Assembly (NCBI RefSeq): GCF_003367395.1 | Contig: NZ_CP031417.1 | Coordinates: 496,001-560,000 of the forward strand | From: Pseudolabrys taiwanensis | GTDB lineage: Bacteria; Pseudomonadota; Alphaproteobacteria; Rhizobiales; Xanthobacteraceae | Length of the DNA stretch: 64,000 bases | Direction of reading: 5' to 3' | Part shown: positions 36,840 to 47,274 of the stretch, one piece after another | Position numbering within the stretch: the first letter of the stretch is position 1 | How the letters are laid out: each line of letters begins with the position of its first letter | Notes under the pieces: generated by a model | Told to the model about the DNA's origin: nothing | Seen by the model: only the letters and a program-made list of their open reading frames with translations | Database searches by the model: none | Made by a program: the position numbers and the translations under genes

Positions 36840-37865
36840 ATGAGCAGCGTCCCCTCATTTGCCGCCCTCATCGGCCGGTTACTGCCGGTTTTTGCCCTGA
36901 TTGTATCGTTGCTTGCGCCCGTGACCGCCGGAGCGCAGCAGGGTGGCGACTCGCTGCTGTCCTCAGCCCCCTCGACGGGCCTCTTGTCCCCAGGTTCGGG
37001 GACGCGGGGTGACGTCTTCGGTCCCGGCGGTGTTCTCGCGCCGGCGCAGGGGACGCTGACCATGCCGAACTCGATGGCGCCGAATGCGACGCCGATGGTC
37101 CCCGCGGGGCAGGTGGCGCTGGCGCTCAGTGCCAAGTTCGGAAAGGACCAGCCGTCGATCACGGGTGGGCTCACCTGGCGCGTCTACGCGGCCAAGGCGA
37201 CGCCGAGCGGCGACTTCCGCCTCGTCAAGCAGGACACCTCGCCGTCGCCGACCTTGGTGCTGCCGTCCGGGTCCTACATCGTGCATGTCGGCTTCGGCCT
37301 CGCCACCTTGGTGAAGCCGGTGACCTTGCGTGGCGCGACGGTGCACGAGGAGTTCGAGCTGCCGGCCGGCGGTTTGCGCCTCGAGGGCCGCGTCGGCGAT
37401 GTGCGCATTCCCGCCGGACAGATTTCTTTCGATGTCTACCGCGGCAGCCAGTTCGAGCCGGGCGATCGCCGGCCGATCGCCGAGCATGTCATGACGGGAA
37501 GCGTCGTCGTCGTGCCGGAGGGTACGTACTATGTCGTCTCGAACTACGGCGACGCCAATTCGGTGATCCGTTCCGACATCCGCGTGCAGGCAGGCAAGCT
37601 CACCGACATCACGGTGACGCACCGGGCGGCCGCCATCACGCTCAAGCTGGTGAGCGAGAAGGGCGGCGAGGCGCTCGCCAACACGGCTTGGTCGGTGCTG
37701 ACGCCCGGCGGCGACGTGATCAAGGAATCGATCGGCGCTTTCCCGCGCGTGATTCTGGCCGAGGGCGAGTACCGCGCCATCGCGCGCAACGAAGGCAAGG
37801 TCTACGAACGCGAATTCAAGGTCGTCACGGGCGTCGACGGCGATATCGAAGTGATGGCGCGTTGA
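36840..37865 (+). CDS. secreted protein of unknown function, Ig-like beta repeats
   Basis: 341 aa from ATG 36840 (GTG 36813 would add nine residues). A signal peptide (LLPVFALIVSLLAPVTAGAQQ) is clear. A Pro/Gly-rich linker precedes repeated beta-sandwich-like blocks: SKFGKDQPSITGGLTWRVYAAK, VRIPAGQISFDVYRGSQFEPGD, and KLVSEKGGEALANTAWSVLTPGGDVIKESIGAFPRVILAEGEYRAIARNEGKVYEREF. Domains resemble carboxypeptidase-regulatory-like folds. Function unknown. Trehalose genes follow on the same strand. Confidence 0.65.
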   Translation: MSSVPSFAALIGRLLPVFALIVSLLAPVTAGAQQGGDSLLSSAPSTGLLSPGSGTRGDVFGPGGVLAPAQGTLTMPNSMAPNATPMVPAGQVALALSAKFGKDQPSITGGLTWRVYAAKATPSGDFRLVKQDTSPSPTLVLPSGSYIVHVGFGLATLVKPVTLRGATVHEEFELPAGGLRLEGRVGDVRIPAGQISFDVYRGSQFEPGDRRPIAEHVMTGSVVVVPEGTYYVVSNYGDANSVIRSDIRVQAGKLTDITVTHRAAAITLKLVSEKGGEALANTAWSVLTPGGDVIKESIGAFPRVILAEGEYRAIARNEGKVYEREFKVVTGVDGDIEVMAR

Positions 37866-37962
37866 AGCGTGACGTCTTTCTGACGCACAGAGGCCATATT
37901 CGAGCAAACCATATCGGCGTTGGTGCGTTATCTCCTCAGTCGACATTGCGCGGAATGAGATT

Positions 37963-38745
37963 GTGACGCCCGATACAGCAAGTGCCATTTTCAGCCGACT
38001 GGACCCTGCCAAAATCGCTCTGCTGTTCGATGTCGACGGCACCTTGATCGACATTGGGCCGTCGCCGTTCGAGGTCGACGTATCCGACGAGCTGAAGGAA
38101 TCGCTGTCCCGGCTTTATGAGCGGACCCAAGGCGCGCTGGCGCTGGTGAGCGGGCGTCCGATCCGCGATCTCGATTTGTTGTTTGCGCCGCTGCGTTTGC
38201 CGGCCGTCGGCGGTCACGGCGCCGAGACGCGGCTGTCGGAAGGCGCGCCGGTGTCGCGCATCGAGGATTTGCCCGAGGGCTTGCGCCGTCACTTGATCGA
38301 GGCGGCCGTGCCCGGCTCGGGTATCGTCTATGAGGACAAGGGCTATTCGGTCGCGCTGCATTATCGCAAGGCGCCGCAGGAGGCCGAACGGTTGCGCCGT
38401 CATATCGCCGCCGGCCGCGCCGCGTTTCCGGATGAGCGGACCGAGGTGCTGCTGGGCAAGGCGATGTTCGAGGTGAAGCGCCCGGGCGTGAACAAAGGCG
38501 ACGCGGTGCGCCGGCTCATGACCGAGGGTCAGTTTGTGGGACGCGCCCCCATCTTCCTCGGCGACGACGTGACTGACGAAAGCGTGTTCGACATTTTGCC
38601 GGAGCTCGGCGGCAAAGGCTTCGGTGTCGGCCGTCATTTCCCGCAGACCGCCGGGATATTTCCGTCACCTGCGGATGTGCGACAAGCCTTGCACCTTCTG
38701 GCGCGCGATGCCCAGCCTTCCGTGCGGCTTGGGACAGCTTCCTAA
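37963..38745 (+). CDS. otsB: trehalose-6-phosphate phosphatase
   Basis: 260 aa with GTG start. HAD motifs: LLFDVDGTLIDI (DxDGT), SGRPIRDL, VNKGDAVRRL, and FLGDDVTDESVF. It dephosphorylates trehalose-6-phosphate to trehalose. OtsA follows on the same strand after 207 bp. Confidence 0.92.
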   Translation: MTPDTASAIFSRLDPAKIALLFDVDGTLIDIGPSPFEVDVSDELKESLSRLYERTQGALALVSGRPIRDLDLLFAPLRLPAVGGHGAETRLSEGAPVSRIEDLPEGLRRHLIEAAVPGSGIVYEDKGYSVALHYRKAPQEAERLRRHIAAGRAAFPDERTEVLLGKAMFEVKRPGVNKGDAVRRLMTEGQFVGRAPIFLGDDVTDESVFDILPELGGKGFGVGRHFPQTAGIFPSPADVRQALHLLARDAQPSVRLGTAS

Positions 38746-38952
38746 ACTGTTCGATTTATTGAACTTCTGGTCGAGTTCCGCGTTAACGCGACGGGCGCTC
38801 GGTGCGAAGGGTTGCCGTCGGTCAGTGCATCCGTTACGAAAAGTTTATACGATATTTATGCAGTAGTCCGCTGACCGCTTCGACAGCTTATTCGCATCGG
38901 AGATGCTTTTTGAACGCGGCGCGGCCGCGTTGGTTTTGGGGAGATATCGATA

Positions 38953-40365
38953 TTGGCCCGGCTCGTCGTCGTCTCCAACCGTGTAGGCTTGCCGAAAAGC
39001 GGGGCCCGCGCCGGCGGACTGGAAGTGGCAATCCGTCCCGCGCTCAAAAAACGCGGCGGCGTTTGGTTCGGTTGGAACGGCCGCATCGCGGAAGGCGATC
39101 CCGGTCCTGCGCAGACCTTGCGCAAGGACAATGTCGAATACGTCACTGTCGATCTGCGCAAAGACGATTACGAAGAGTTTTATAACGGCTTCGCCAATCG
39201 TGTGTTGTGGCCGATCTTGCATTACCGGCTCGATCTCGCGGAGTTCAGCAGGCGCGACCTGAGCGGCTATCTCAGGGTCAACGAATATTTCGCCAGTGGC
39301 CTCGCGCAAATTCTGCGCGACGACGATATCGTGTGGGTGCACGACTATCATCTGATGCCGCTTGCGCGGGCTCTGAGAGAGCGGGGCTACAAGAACCGGA
39401 TCGGTTTCTTTCTGCATATTCCCTGTCCGCCACCGGAAATCCTCACGTCGCTGCCCAACCACGACCGGCTGGTGTCGGCGCTCGGCGCCTACGATGTTCT
39501 CGGCTTTCAGACCGAGACGGACGCGCTCAATCTCGGCCGCTATTTCAGCAACGAATGCCGCTTCAAACGTCTCGACGACGAGACCTTCTTGATCGACGGC
39601 CGCGCTGTGCGGGTTTCGGTCTTTCCGGTCGGCGTCGAGACCGAAACCTTTGCGCGACTGGCGCGCCGCGCTGTCGATACAGCCTTCGTCCGTGATGTGT
39701 TGGATAGCTTGTCCGGCCGCGCCATGATCATTGGCGTTGATCGCCTGGATTACTCCAAAGGCATTCCCGAGCGCATGAACGCCTTCGAGCGCTTCCTCGG
39801 CCAATTTCCCGATTGGCGCGGCAAGGTCACGTATCTGCAGATCACGCCGCGCAGCCGCTCGAGCATTCCGGAATACGCCGACATTGGACGCGTGGTGGGC
39901 GAAACCGTCGGCCACATCAATGGCGCTTATGGTGAAGCCTCATGGACGCCGGTGCGCTACATCAACAAGGCGCACAGCCGTACGGCGCTTGCCGGCCTCT
40001 ATCGCGCGGCGCGGGTAGGGTTGGTGACGCCATTGCGCGACGGCATGAATCTCGTGGCCAAGGAATATGTGGCGGCGCAGAACCCGGACGATCCCGGCGT
40101 GCTGGTGTTGTCGCGTTTTGCCGGCGCGGCGCAGGAATGCGCGGCGGCGCTGCTGGTCAATCCTTACGATCCCGAAGGTGTGGCCATCGCGATCAACAAA
40201 GCGCTGGCGATGCCGCTGGCCGAGCGTCAGGAGCGTCAGGCCCATAATTTCCGCGTGCTGCGCCAGAACGACCTCGGCCGCTGGGCCGAGCGGTTCCTGG
40301 CGGCGCTCGAAGTGCCGCCGGAGCCGCAATTGGCGCCTGTGCGTGCGGCCGGTGGCGGGCATTGA
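38953..40365 (+). CDS. otsA: trehalose-6-phosphate synthase (GT20)
   Basis: 470 aa. The TTG start is supported by GGGGAGA 8 bases upstream and by [14 protein letters not shown], the usual OtsA N-terminus. Motifs: [44 protein letters not shown] and [17 protein letters not shown]. It joins UDP-glucose and glucose-6-phosphate. With OtsB it gives an osmotic/desiccation-protectant route. Confidence 0.93.
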   Translation: MARLVVVSNRVGLPKSGARAGGLEVAIRPALKKRGGVWFGWNGRIAEGDPGPAQTLRKDNVEYVTVDLRKDDYEEFYNGFANRVLWPILHYRLDLAEFSRRDLSGYLRVNEYFASGLAQILRDDDIVWVHDYHLMPLARALRERGYKNRIGFFLHIPCPPPEILTSLPNHDRLVSALGAYDVLGFQTETDALNLGRYFSNECRFKRLDDETFLIDGRAVRVSVFPVGVETETFARLARRAVDTAFVRDVLDSLSGRAMIIGVDRLDYSKGIPERMNAFERFLGQFPDWRGKVTYLQITPRSRSSIPEYADIGRVVGETVGHINGAYGEASWTPVRYINKAHSRTALAGLYRAARVGLVTPLRDGMNLVAKEYVAAQNPDDPGVLVLSRFAGAAQECAAALLVNPYDPEGVAIAINKALAMPLAERQERQAHNFRVLRQNDLGRWAERFLAALEVPPEPQLAPVRAAGGGH

Positions 40366-40382
40366 CGTAAGTCAGTGCGTAG

Positions 40383-40430
40383 GGGGCCTCGATGGGTCCC
40401 TATAGTGGGGTCATTGTCCGAGGCCCCATC
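40383..40430 (+). promoter_or_regulatory. leader hairpin upstream of the cytochrome c gene
   Basis: GGGGCCTCG (40383-40391) pairs with CGAGGCCCC (40419-40427), 9 bp, with GAGG, the only likely Shine-Dalgarno, inside the 3' arm and 7 bases before the ATG. It could hide the start site or act as a terminator after otsA. Role is inference. Confidence 0.35.
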
Positions 40431-40745
40431 ATGTCTCGTCTGATCCGCGCGCTGCTCGCCCCATTCTTGTTGCTGGTCGTAACCCAGACCGCATTGGCGG
40501 CGAACATCGCCAACGGCGAAAAAATGGCGCGGCGTTGGTGCGCGGCCTGTCACGTCGTGGCGGCGGACCAGAGCCGCGGCAATACGCAAGCGCCGCCTTT
40601 CTCCGCCATCGCCAAACGGCCCGGTTTTGATGCCGGCAAGCTGGCGCTGTTTCTGTTGCTGCCGCATCCGCGCATGCCGGACATGAACATGTCCCGCAAC
40701 GAAGCCGCCGATCTGGCGGCCTACATCGCCAGCCAAGGCCGCTGA
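40431..40745 (+). CDS. small periplasmic cytochrome c
   Basis: 104 aa from ATG 40431. Signal peptide ends LALAANI. One haem site, CAACH, in RRWCAACHVVAADQSRGNTQAPPF, and a Met ligand in HPRMPDMNM. C-terminal DLAAYIAS closes the class I fold. An electron carrier; partner unknown. The leader hairpin above lies immediately upstream. Confidence 0.87.
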   Translation: MSRLIRALLAPFLLLVVTQTALAANIANGEKMARRWCAACHVVAADQSRGNTQAPPFSAIAKRPGFDAGKLALFLLLPHPRMPDMNMSRNEAADLAAYIASQGR

Positions 40746-40862
40746 GCGCCTCTCACATCCACCCTTACAGCCTCTAAAGAGATGACTTTGGTCGCGCTTT
40801 GGGGCCCCGCGGCGGTGTAGAAATTTGGTTGCACCTGCTTTAAAGCGGTAACAGGGGGTGTG

Positions 40863-41789
40863 ATGCGCGGTTTTGACACAAATTCTACGTCCGCGGTGGC
40901 CGACTTCGTTGCGCCCGAGGCCATCGCTGCCTTGCGCGCGCATCCCGGCTTTCCCGCCGCCATGCGCGTCTCGGCGGCCGGCCTGGTGTCGATGTATCAG
41001 GGCGGCCATCTCTTGAACTGGCTGATGGACGATCGCGGCCGCCTGATGTTCGGCTATCTGGCGCTCTATCTCCACACGTCGCGCGATCCGGACGATGCGT
41101 CGTCCGGCCTCACGCCGACCCGCATGAAGGCCATGTGCGTCGAGTTCGACTTCTGCAGTCCGGGTCGCGCCGGCGCGATGCTCTCGTTGATGCGGTTCGG
41201 CGGCTATCTCACGCCGGATACGCAGGTCCTGGACCGTCGCCAGCGTCGATTGTTGGCGACGCCGAAGCTCTATGCGCTGCTGCGCGCGCGCTGGCGTCTG
41301 CATATGGAGGCGGCTGCGCCGCTGCTGCCGGATGGAGCGGCGCTCCTTTCGGCGCTCGACGATCCGGCTTTCGACAACGCGCTCGTCGCCGCCATGATGG
41401 AGCGCTTCCGCGCGGGGTTTCGCTTCATGCACGCCGCGCCGGGACTTGGTCTGTTCGGCGAACGCAATGCCGGGATGCTGATCCTGCTGAGCCTGATCAC
41501 TGCCGGTGCGCCCGACGACACGATGCCGCCGCAGCGCCCGGTGCCGATCTCGATCGCGGCGCTGGCACGGCGCTTCTCGGTGTCGCGGCCGCATGTGCTC
41601 AAGTTGATCCGCGACGCGGCCGATGAGGGCTTTCTCGAGCGCATCGATGCAGAGGGCGGCCGGGTCATATTCAAACCGCGGCTCGCCGAGGCGACGCAGA
41701 CATTGTTCGCGACGATGTATTTGTTCTTCACCGATAGCGCGCGCCAGGCGGCACGCGCCTGCGCCGGCGAGAGCCGGGCGGCGGGGTAG
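40863..41789 (+). CDS. winged-helix-like regulator, unknown function
   Basis: 308 aa from ATG 40863. The N-terminal two thirds are helical (MYQGGHLLNWLMDDRGRLMFGYLALYLHTSR; AAMMERFRAGFRFMHAAPGLG), and the C-terminal region has a helix-turn-helix (ISIAALARRFSVSRPHVLKLIRDAADEGFLERIDAEGGRVIFKPRL). I do not know the ligand or targets. Convergent with thrS. Confidence 0.65.
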   Translation: MRGFDTNSTSAVADFVAPEAIAALRAHPGFPAAMRVSAAGLVSMYQGGHLLNWLMDDRGRLMFGYLALYLHTSRDPDDASSGLTPTRMKAMCVEFDFCSPGRAGAMLSLMRFGGYLTPDTQVLDRRQRRLLATPKLYALLRARWRLHMEAAAPLLPDGAALLSALDDPAFDNALVAAMMERFRAGFRFMHAAPGLGLFGERNAGMLILLSLITAGAPDDTMPPQRPVPISIAALARRFSVSRPHVLKLIRDAADEGFLERIDAEGGRVIFKPRLAEATQTLFATMYLFFTDSARQAARACAGESRAAG

Positions 41790-41808
41790 GAGCCGTGATG
41801 CGGACCTC

Positions 41809-41841
41809 GGACGAGAGCGCCTTTAAAAGAAGCTCTCGTCC
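41809..41841. terminator. 10-bp perfect hairpin between converging genes
   Basis: GGACGAGAGC (41809-41818), 13-base loop containing CTTTAAAAG, GCTCTCGTCC (41832-41841), 19 bp after the regulator stop and before the thrS stop. No T-run follows, so function is likely but not certain. Confidence 0.45.
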
Positions 41842-41915
41842 GGTGGTAATCCGGCATTCGCGACGGTATCGAAAGTGATCCGCGCGCCTGGTCTCACGAT
41901 CAAGGTTGCGGGCGG

Positions 41916-43886
41916 TTAGCCTTCTAGCCGCGCTCGCTTCACGTCCGGCGGCAACGCTTCTTCGGTGAGCATCTTCAGCGCTTCGTCGAGCGCCATCACC
42001 TGGCTCTTGTCGGAGCCGAGGCGACGGATCGAGACCTGACGCGTCTCCGCTTCCTTCTTGCCCACGACCAGCATCACCGGCACCTTGGCCAGCGAATGCT
42101 CGCGCACCTTGTAATTGATCTTCTCGTTACGCAGATCGCTCTCGGCGCGCAGACCGAGCTTACGCGCGGCAGCGGTGACTTCGGCGGCGTAGTCGTCGGC
42201 GTCCTGGGTGATGGTGGCGACCATCGCCTGCACCGGCGACAGCCAGAGCGGCAGGTGGCCGGCATAGTGCTCGAGCACGACGCCGAGGAAGCGCTCCATC
42301 GAGCCGCAGATGGCGCGATGGATCATCACCGGCGTCTTCTTCGAGCCGTCGGCGGCGATATAGAAGGCTTCGAACCGCTGCGGCAGGTTGAAGTCGACCT
42401 GCGTCGTGCCGCACTGCCAGTCGCGGCCGATGGCATCGCGTAGCACGTACTCGAACTTCGGCCCGTAGAACGCGCCTTCGCCCGGATTGATCGCCGTCTT
42501 GATGCGGTTGCCGCCGCGCGCTTTGATCCGCTCGAGCACGTCGGTCATGATGCCTTCGGCGTGATCCCAGGCCTCGTCCGAGCCCACACGCTGTTCCGGC
42601 CGCGTCGAGAGCTTGACGGTGATCTCACCCTCGAAGCCGAAGTCGTCATAGGTCGACAGGATCAGATCGTTGATCTTCAGGCACTCGTCGGCCATCTGGT
42701 CTTCGGTGCAGAACACGTGCGCGTCGTCCTGCGTGAAGCCGCGCACGCGCAACAAGCCATGCAGCGCCCCCGACGGCTCGTAGCGATGCACCACGCCGAA
42801 CTCGGCAAGGCGCAACGGCAACTCGCGATACGAGCGCAGGCCGTGCTTGAAAATCTGGATGTGGCCCGGGCAGTTCATCGGCTTGATGGCGAAGACGCGT
42901 TCGTCGTCCGTGTTTTCGCCCGCCGACGTGGCTGCGAACATGTTCTCGCGGAACCAGCCCCAGTGGCCCGACGTCTCCCACAGCGACTTGTCGAGCAATT
43001 GCGGCGCGTTCACCTCGCGATAATCGCCGCGCAGGCGCCGTCGCATGTAAGCGACGATCTCCTGAAAGATCGTCCAGCCATTGGCGTGCCAGAAGACGGT
43101 GCCGGGGCCTTCCTCTTGGAAGTGGAAGAGGTCCATCTCGCGGCCGAGCTTGCGGTGGTCGCGCTTCTCGGCTTCCTCCATCTGCTTGAGATAGCCGTCG
43201 AGGTCTTCCTGCTTGGCGAAGGCGGTGCCGTAGATGCGCGACAGCATCGGGTTGTTCGAATCGCCACGCCAATAGGCACCGGCCACGCGCATCAGCTTGA
43301 ACGCGTTGCCGATCTTGCCCGTGGACGTCATGTGCGGGCCGCGGCAGAGGTCGAACCAGTCGCCTTGCTTGTAGATCTTGATCTGCTGGTCTTCCGGAAT
43401 GGCGTCGACCAGCTCGACCTTGAAGTTCTCGCCCATGGTGCGGAAGGTCTCTTTCGCCTTCTCGCGCGACCACACTTCCTTGGTGAAGGGTTTGTCGCGG
43501 GCGATGATCTCCTTCATCTTCTTCTCGATGAGGGGCAAGTCTTCCGGCGTGAACGGCTGGTTGCGGTGGAAGTCGTAATAGAAACCGTTCTCGATGACCG
43601 GACCGATGGTCACCTGCGTGCCGGGCCAGAGAGCCTGCACGGCTTCGGCAAGAACGTGCGCGGCGTCATGCCGGATCAGCTCCAGCGCGCGCGGGTCCTC
43701 GCGATTGATGAACTCGATCTTGGCGTCGTGCTCGATCGGATCGTTGAGATCGGCGACCGTGCCGTCGAGCGCCATGGCGACGGTGCGTTTGGCCAAAGAG
43801 GGCGAGATGCCCTTGGCGATATCGAGACCGGTTGTGCCGTGGGGGAATTCCCGACGCGCGCCGTCGGGGAAGGTCAATGCGACCAT
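41916..43886 (-). CDS. thrS: threonyl-tRNA synthetase
   Basis: 656 aa from ATG 43886 behind AAGGAGA. N-terminal TGS domain ([19 protein letters not shown]), the editing domain with [12 protein letters not shown], catalytic class II core ([55 protein letters not shown]) and C-terminal anticodon domain. Charges tRNA-Thr. Essential; length normal. Confidence 0.96.
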   Translation of the reverse strand: MVALTFPDGARREFPHGTTGLDIAKGISPSLAKRTVAMALDGTVADLNDPIEHDAKIEFINREDPRALELIRHDAAHVLAEAVQALWPGTQVTIGPVIENGFYYDFHRNQPFTPEDLPLIEKKMKEIIARDKPFTKEVWSREKAKETFRTMGENFKVELVDAIPEDQQIKIYKQGDWFDLCRGPHMTSTGKIGNAFKLMRVAGAYWRGDSNNPMLSRIYGTAFAKQEDLDGYLKQMEEAEKRDHRKLGREMDLFHFQEEGPGTVFWHANGWTIFQEIVAYMRRRLRGDYREVNAPQLLDKSLWETSGHWGWFRENMFAATSAGENTDDERVFAIKPMNCPGHIQIFKHGLRSYRELPLRLAEFGVVHRYEPSGALHGLLRVRGFTQDDAHVFCTEDQMADECLKINDLILSTYDDFGFEGEITVKLSTRPEQRVGSDEAWDHAEGIMTDVLERIKARGGNRIKTAINPGEGAFYGPKFEYVLRDAIGRDWQCGTTQVDFNLPQRFEAFYIAADGSKKTPVMIHRAICGSMERFLGVVLEHYAGHLPLWLSPVQAMVATITQDADDYAAEVTAAARKLGLRAESDLRNEKINYKVREHSLAKVPVMLVVGKKEAETRQVSIRRLGSDKSQVMALDEALKMLTEEALPPDVKRARLEG

Positions 43887-43976
43887 GATCGTCTCCTTGT
43901 GGCTCACTCCTGCGAACGAGCGCAGGTAAGCGGAATGTGAAACCGATATAGCAGGGGGAACTTGAATCGCAACCGT

Positions 43977-44318
43977 TCAGGCGGCGGTCGGCGGCGTCTC
44001 GTTGACTCCGTGCCAGCGCCCGTAACGCCATGGCAAATACCAACGTGCGTTGGCCGGGAGTGTGTCGGGCACGAAGTCGAGGCCGTGCGTGCCCCAGGGA
44101 TGACACCGTAAGATGCGCGCCAAGGTCATCCAACCGCCGGCCCACAGGCCGAAGCGCATGATCGCCTGCTCGCCGTAATCAGAACAACTCGGCAGATGGC
44201 GGCAGCGTGGTCCGATCAAGGGCGACAGGGTGTAGCGGTAGACGAGGACCAGCGTGCGGCCGAATTGGCGCGGTACGCTGCGGATCACGCCTCCCAATCT
44301 GTCGCCGTCGCGTTGCAT
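43977..44318 (-). CDS. yidD: membrane protein insertion efficiency factor YidD
   Basis: 113 aa from ATG 44318; an extra N-terminal piece from a TTG is rejected. The conserved block TLSPLIGPRCRHLPSCSDYGEQAIMRFGLWAGGWMTLARILRCHPWG defines the family, with three Cys. It is a small inner-membrane-associated helper of YidC. It lies 90 bp upstream of thrS. Confidence 0.9.
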   Translation of the reverse strand: MQRDGDRLGGVIRSVPRQFGRTLVLVYRYTLSPLIGPRCRHLPSCSDYGEQAIMRFGLWAGGWMTLARILRCHPWGTHGLDFVPDTLPANARWYLPWRYGRWHGVNETPPTAA

Positions 44319-44565
44319 GCGAAGCTCACCATTCCCGAATTCGGTTGGCACGGAACGGGGCAAAGTTCCATTGTAAGTTCCAAGTCTTTGGCATTGCTTA
44401 TCTTTTCATCTTATTGCCCAGCAACAGCCGCTTTTTTTAACTAGACCAGAATCTGCTCGCTGAATTAAAAACAACACATAAGCTGGGGGATCTTGATCCG
44501 CCAAAGCCTGACGAGACGTGGAAACCACGCGAGGCATGCAGGCGCGGCGGCGATCAGGGGGAAGA

Positions 44566-45876
44566 ATGATTCGTTCCCTATTGTTGGCTGTTGCGCTCGC
44601 GACGGCGGCGCCAGTCCTGCTGCTACCGATGTCCGGCCAGGCTTCGGACCGAACGCTACCCATGCGTTTCGAGCTGATCCGGCAGGGACCTTCCGACACG
44701 TGCGGCGCACGCTGCAAAGTGTTCGTTGCCGCGACCGGCGCCATCACCGCCGACACGCCGCGCGATTTCAGCGTCTTCGCCAAAGGCCGCGATCTGACCG
44801 GGGCGACGGTGGTTCTGGATTCCGATGGCGGTTCGGTGCATGGCGCGATCGCGCTCGGCCGCGCCATCCGCAAACTGGCGCTCGACACCACGGTCGGCCG
44901 CGTCAGGCTGCTGCGGGCGCCGGAGAATGCCGAGCCGCGTGGCGCGCTGTCGCCGCAGGCCGATTGCGAGTCGATGTGTGCCTTCGTGCTGCTCGGCGGT
45001 GTGCGGCGGGTCGTGCCCGCGGAAGCGCGGGTGATGGTGCATCAGATCTGGCTCGGCGATCGCCGTGACGATCCGACCGCGGCCAATTATTCGGCCGAGG
45101 ATCTCGTGCTGGTGCAGCGCGATATCGGCCGGCTGGCGCAATACACGGCTGAGATGGGCATCTCCATCGACATGCTCGATTTGTCCCTGCGGATTCCCCC
45201 GTGGGAGCCGATGCATGCCATGACGTCCGACGAACTGCGCACCATGCGCGTCGCGACGGAGCAGCCTGATATCGCGACCGGCGCGGCGGTGGCGGCCAAT
45301 CCGCCGGCGCCAATAGCGCCCCCGGTATCGCGTCTGACGAACGGCATCCAGGCCGCGATGATCGATATCAGCGAGCGGAACTGGGCGGTGGTCGACCAGT
45401 CGGGTCACTCGTCGCTGGCGCGCCGTCATCCTTTGACCGTCGAGGGCGAGGAGATCGGCAGCTTCGATCTTCTGGTGTCCTGCGGCGCCGATCGTGGCCG
45501 CTACGACTTCAGCTACATCGAGCGGCGTTACAAGGGGGCGCGCAACGCCGCTCCGGATGCCGTCGGCGCCGTGACCGTGCGTGTCGGTGGTCTGTCCGAG
45601 CCGCTGAAGGTCGTTTCCTCGGACCAGCGCGACGGTGAGATGGTCACTTACGCCGCCGCCCAGGTGCCGGCCGATTTGATCGACGCCTTCACCAGCCTCG
45701 GCAATCGCTCGATGACCCTGGAGACCAGGGCCAGCGGCCTCGTCACCACCATCCGGTTGGGCAATACGGGGGCACGGCAGAGCCTGCCGGGGCTGATCTC
45801 CGCCTGCCGCAAATCGCCCGGCGACCGGGCCGACCTCTCGGCCGGCCAGCTGGGCGGTATGGCTGCGGCAAGGTAG
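44566..45876 (+). CDS. secreted ClpP-like (COG3904) predicted periplasmic protein
   Basis: 436 aa from ATG 44566 behind GGGGGAAG. A signal peptide ends near GQAS. Residues 78-165 resemble ClpP: VVLDSDGGSVHGAIALGRAI corresponds to the substrate-binding strand, Ser136 in CESMCAF aligns with ClpP QAASMGAF, and His159 in ARVMVHQIWLGD aligns with VMIHQPLGG. The Ser is flanked by two Cys that could form a disulfide. The C-terminal 180 residues (from about 260) form an unrecognised beta-rich domain with VSCGADRGRYDFSYIERRY. Substrate unknown. Confidence 0.8.
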   Translation: MIRSLLLAVALATAAPVLLLPMSGQASDRTLPMRFELIRQGPSDTCGARCKVFVAATGAITADTPRDFSVFAKGRDLTGATVVLDSDGGSVHGAIALGRAIRKLALDTTVGRVRLLRAPENAEPRGALSPQADCESMCAFVLLGGVRRVVPAEARVMVHQIWLGDRRDDPTAANYSAEDLVLVQRDIGRLAQYTAEMGISIDMLDLSLRIPPWEPMHAMTSDELRTMRVATEQPDIATGAAVAANPPAPIAPPVSRLTNGIQAAMIDISERNWAVVDQSGHSSLARRHPLTVEGEEIGSFDLLVSCGADRGRYDFSYIERRYKGARNAAPDAVGAVTVRVGGLSEPLKVVSSDQRDGEMVTYAAAQVPADLIDAFTSLGNRSMTLETRASGLVTTIRLGNTGARQSLPGLISACRKSPGDRADLSAGQLGGMAAAR

Positions 45877-45886
45877 GGCGGCGCGG

Positions 45887-46330
45887 TTATTCCGCCGCCT
45901 GCTTCTTCGCCTCGATTTGGTCGAGCGCCGACACCACGGCGTCGAAGGTGAGCAAAGTCGAGGCGTGGCGCGCTTTGTAGTCGCGCACCGGCTCCAGCAC
46001 CGCCAGATCGGCCCAACGGCCGGTTGGCGCCGGCCCATTTTCCTTCAGCATCTTGCGCATGGTTTCTCGGAGTTCGCGTAGTTCCGCCGGCTTCGAACCG
46101 ACGATGGTGCGGGCCATGATCGAGGACGAGGCCTGGCCGAGGGCGCAGGCCTTCACGTCATGGGCGAAATCGCTGACCTGCCCGTCCTCCAGTTTGAGGT
46201 CGATCGTCACAGTCGAGCCGCACAACTTGGAATGGGCGGTCGCACTGGCGTCCGGGGCCGCGAGGCGGCCCAGGCGGGGGATATTGCCAGCCAGTTCCAG
46301 GATCCGGGCGTTGTAAACGTCGTTGATCAT
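45887..46330 (-). CDS. Fe-S cluster assembly scaffold (IscU/SufU-like)
   Basis: 147 aa. VYNARILELAGNIPRLGRL and KLCGSTVTIDLKLEDGQVSDF supply the first cluster Cys, and ACALGQASSSIMARTIVG the second. The third Cys of IscU is replaced: KARHASTLLTFDAV has His there. Such proteins are common in alphaproteobacteria and whether they hold a cluster is unclear. Confidence 0.85.
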   Translation of the reverse strand: MINDVYNARILELAGNIPRLGRLAAPDASATAHSKLCGSTVTIDLKLEDGQVSDFAHDVKACALGQASSSIMARTIVGSKPAELRELRETMRKMLKENGPAPTGRWADLAVLEPVRDYKARHASTLLTFDAVVSALDQIEAKKQAAE

Positions 46331-46583
46331 TGCGCTTTACCGTTTTGCCCGGGGAGCGGATTGCCTCGTCCCGGCAAAGGAATATATAGGGGCGAGCCCT
46401 CGGGCGCGAGAAGGGGTTCTGCGCGCTGGGTCATGGCCTTACAGCCATGCCGAATGGGAATGCGGCGTCCTGACGCCGGCTTCGGACCGAGTGGTCGAGG
46501 CCGGACTATGACGCGGCCACCCCGGTGACACTCCCGGGCCTGCTCCGCGCTGGAGCGAGGACCGGTCGAACGGAGAGACCGTC

Positions 46584-47243
46584 ATGGACGCGAAGAATGC
46601 CAATGTGAAAGCTTGGCCGTTGCAAGGCCTGTCCGACCACGTGCGGGCGGCGCCGACGCCGGCTGTGCCGCGCCCCGCGCGCGAAGAGGCCGAAGCCGCG
46701 GTACGGACGCTGCTTGCCTATATCGGCGACGACCCGAACCGCGAGGGCCTGCTGGACACGCCGAAGCGCGTCATCGGCGCCTTCGACGAGCTGTATCAGG
46801 GCTATCGCGAGTGCCCGGCCGAGGTGCTGGATCGCACCTTCGGCGAGACCGCCGGCTATGACGACTTCGTGCTGGTCAAGGACATCAGCTTCAACTCGCA
46901 TTGCGAACACCACATGATGCCGTTCACCGGCCGGGCGCATATCGCTTATATGCCGGTGGAGCGCGTCGTGGGCTTGTCCAAGCTCGGCCGCCTTGTCGAT
47001 GTCTACGCCAAGCGCCTGCAGACGCAGGAGCACATGACCTCGCAGATCGCCACCGCGATCAACGAGATCCTGAAGCCGCGTGGCGTCGCCGTGCTGATCG
47101 AAGCCGAGCACACCTGCATGGCGCATCGCGGCGTCGCCAAGCAGGGCGCGACGACGGTCACCACGCATTTCACCGGTGTTTTCCGCGACGACCCGAAGGA
47201 GCTGGTCCGCTTCATGACCATGCTGCGCGGGGCGCACGGCTGA
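46584..47243 (+). CDS. folE: GTP cyclohydrolase I
   Basis: 219 aa with GGAGAG upstream. Zinc ligands: Cys-His in [12 protein letters not shown] and Cys in [24 protein letters not shown]. It makes dihydroneopterin triphosphate from GTP at the head of folate synthesis. HisI follows on the same strand, separated by a repeat. Confidence 0.95.
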   Translation: MDAKNANVKAWPLQGLSDHVRAAPTPAVPRPAREEAEAAVRTLLAYIGDDPNREGLLDTPKRVIGAFDELYQGYRECPAEVLDRTFGETAGYDDFVLVKDISFNSHCEHHMMPFTGRAHIAYMPVERVVGLSKLGRLVDVYAKRLQTQEHMTSQIATAINEILKPRGVAVLIEAEHTCMAHRGVAKQGATTVTTHFTGVFRDDPKELVRFMTMLRGAHG

Positions 47244-47274
47244 TCGTCCGCGATTGTTTCCCTGGATCCGTCAT

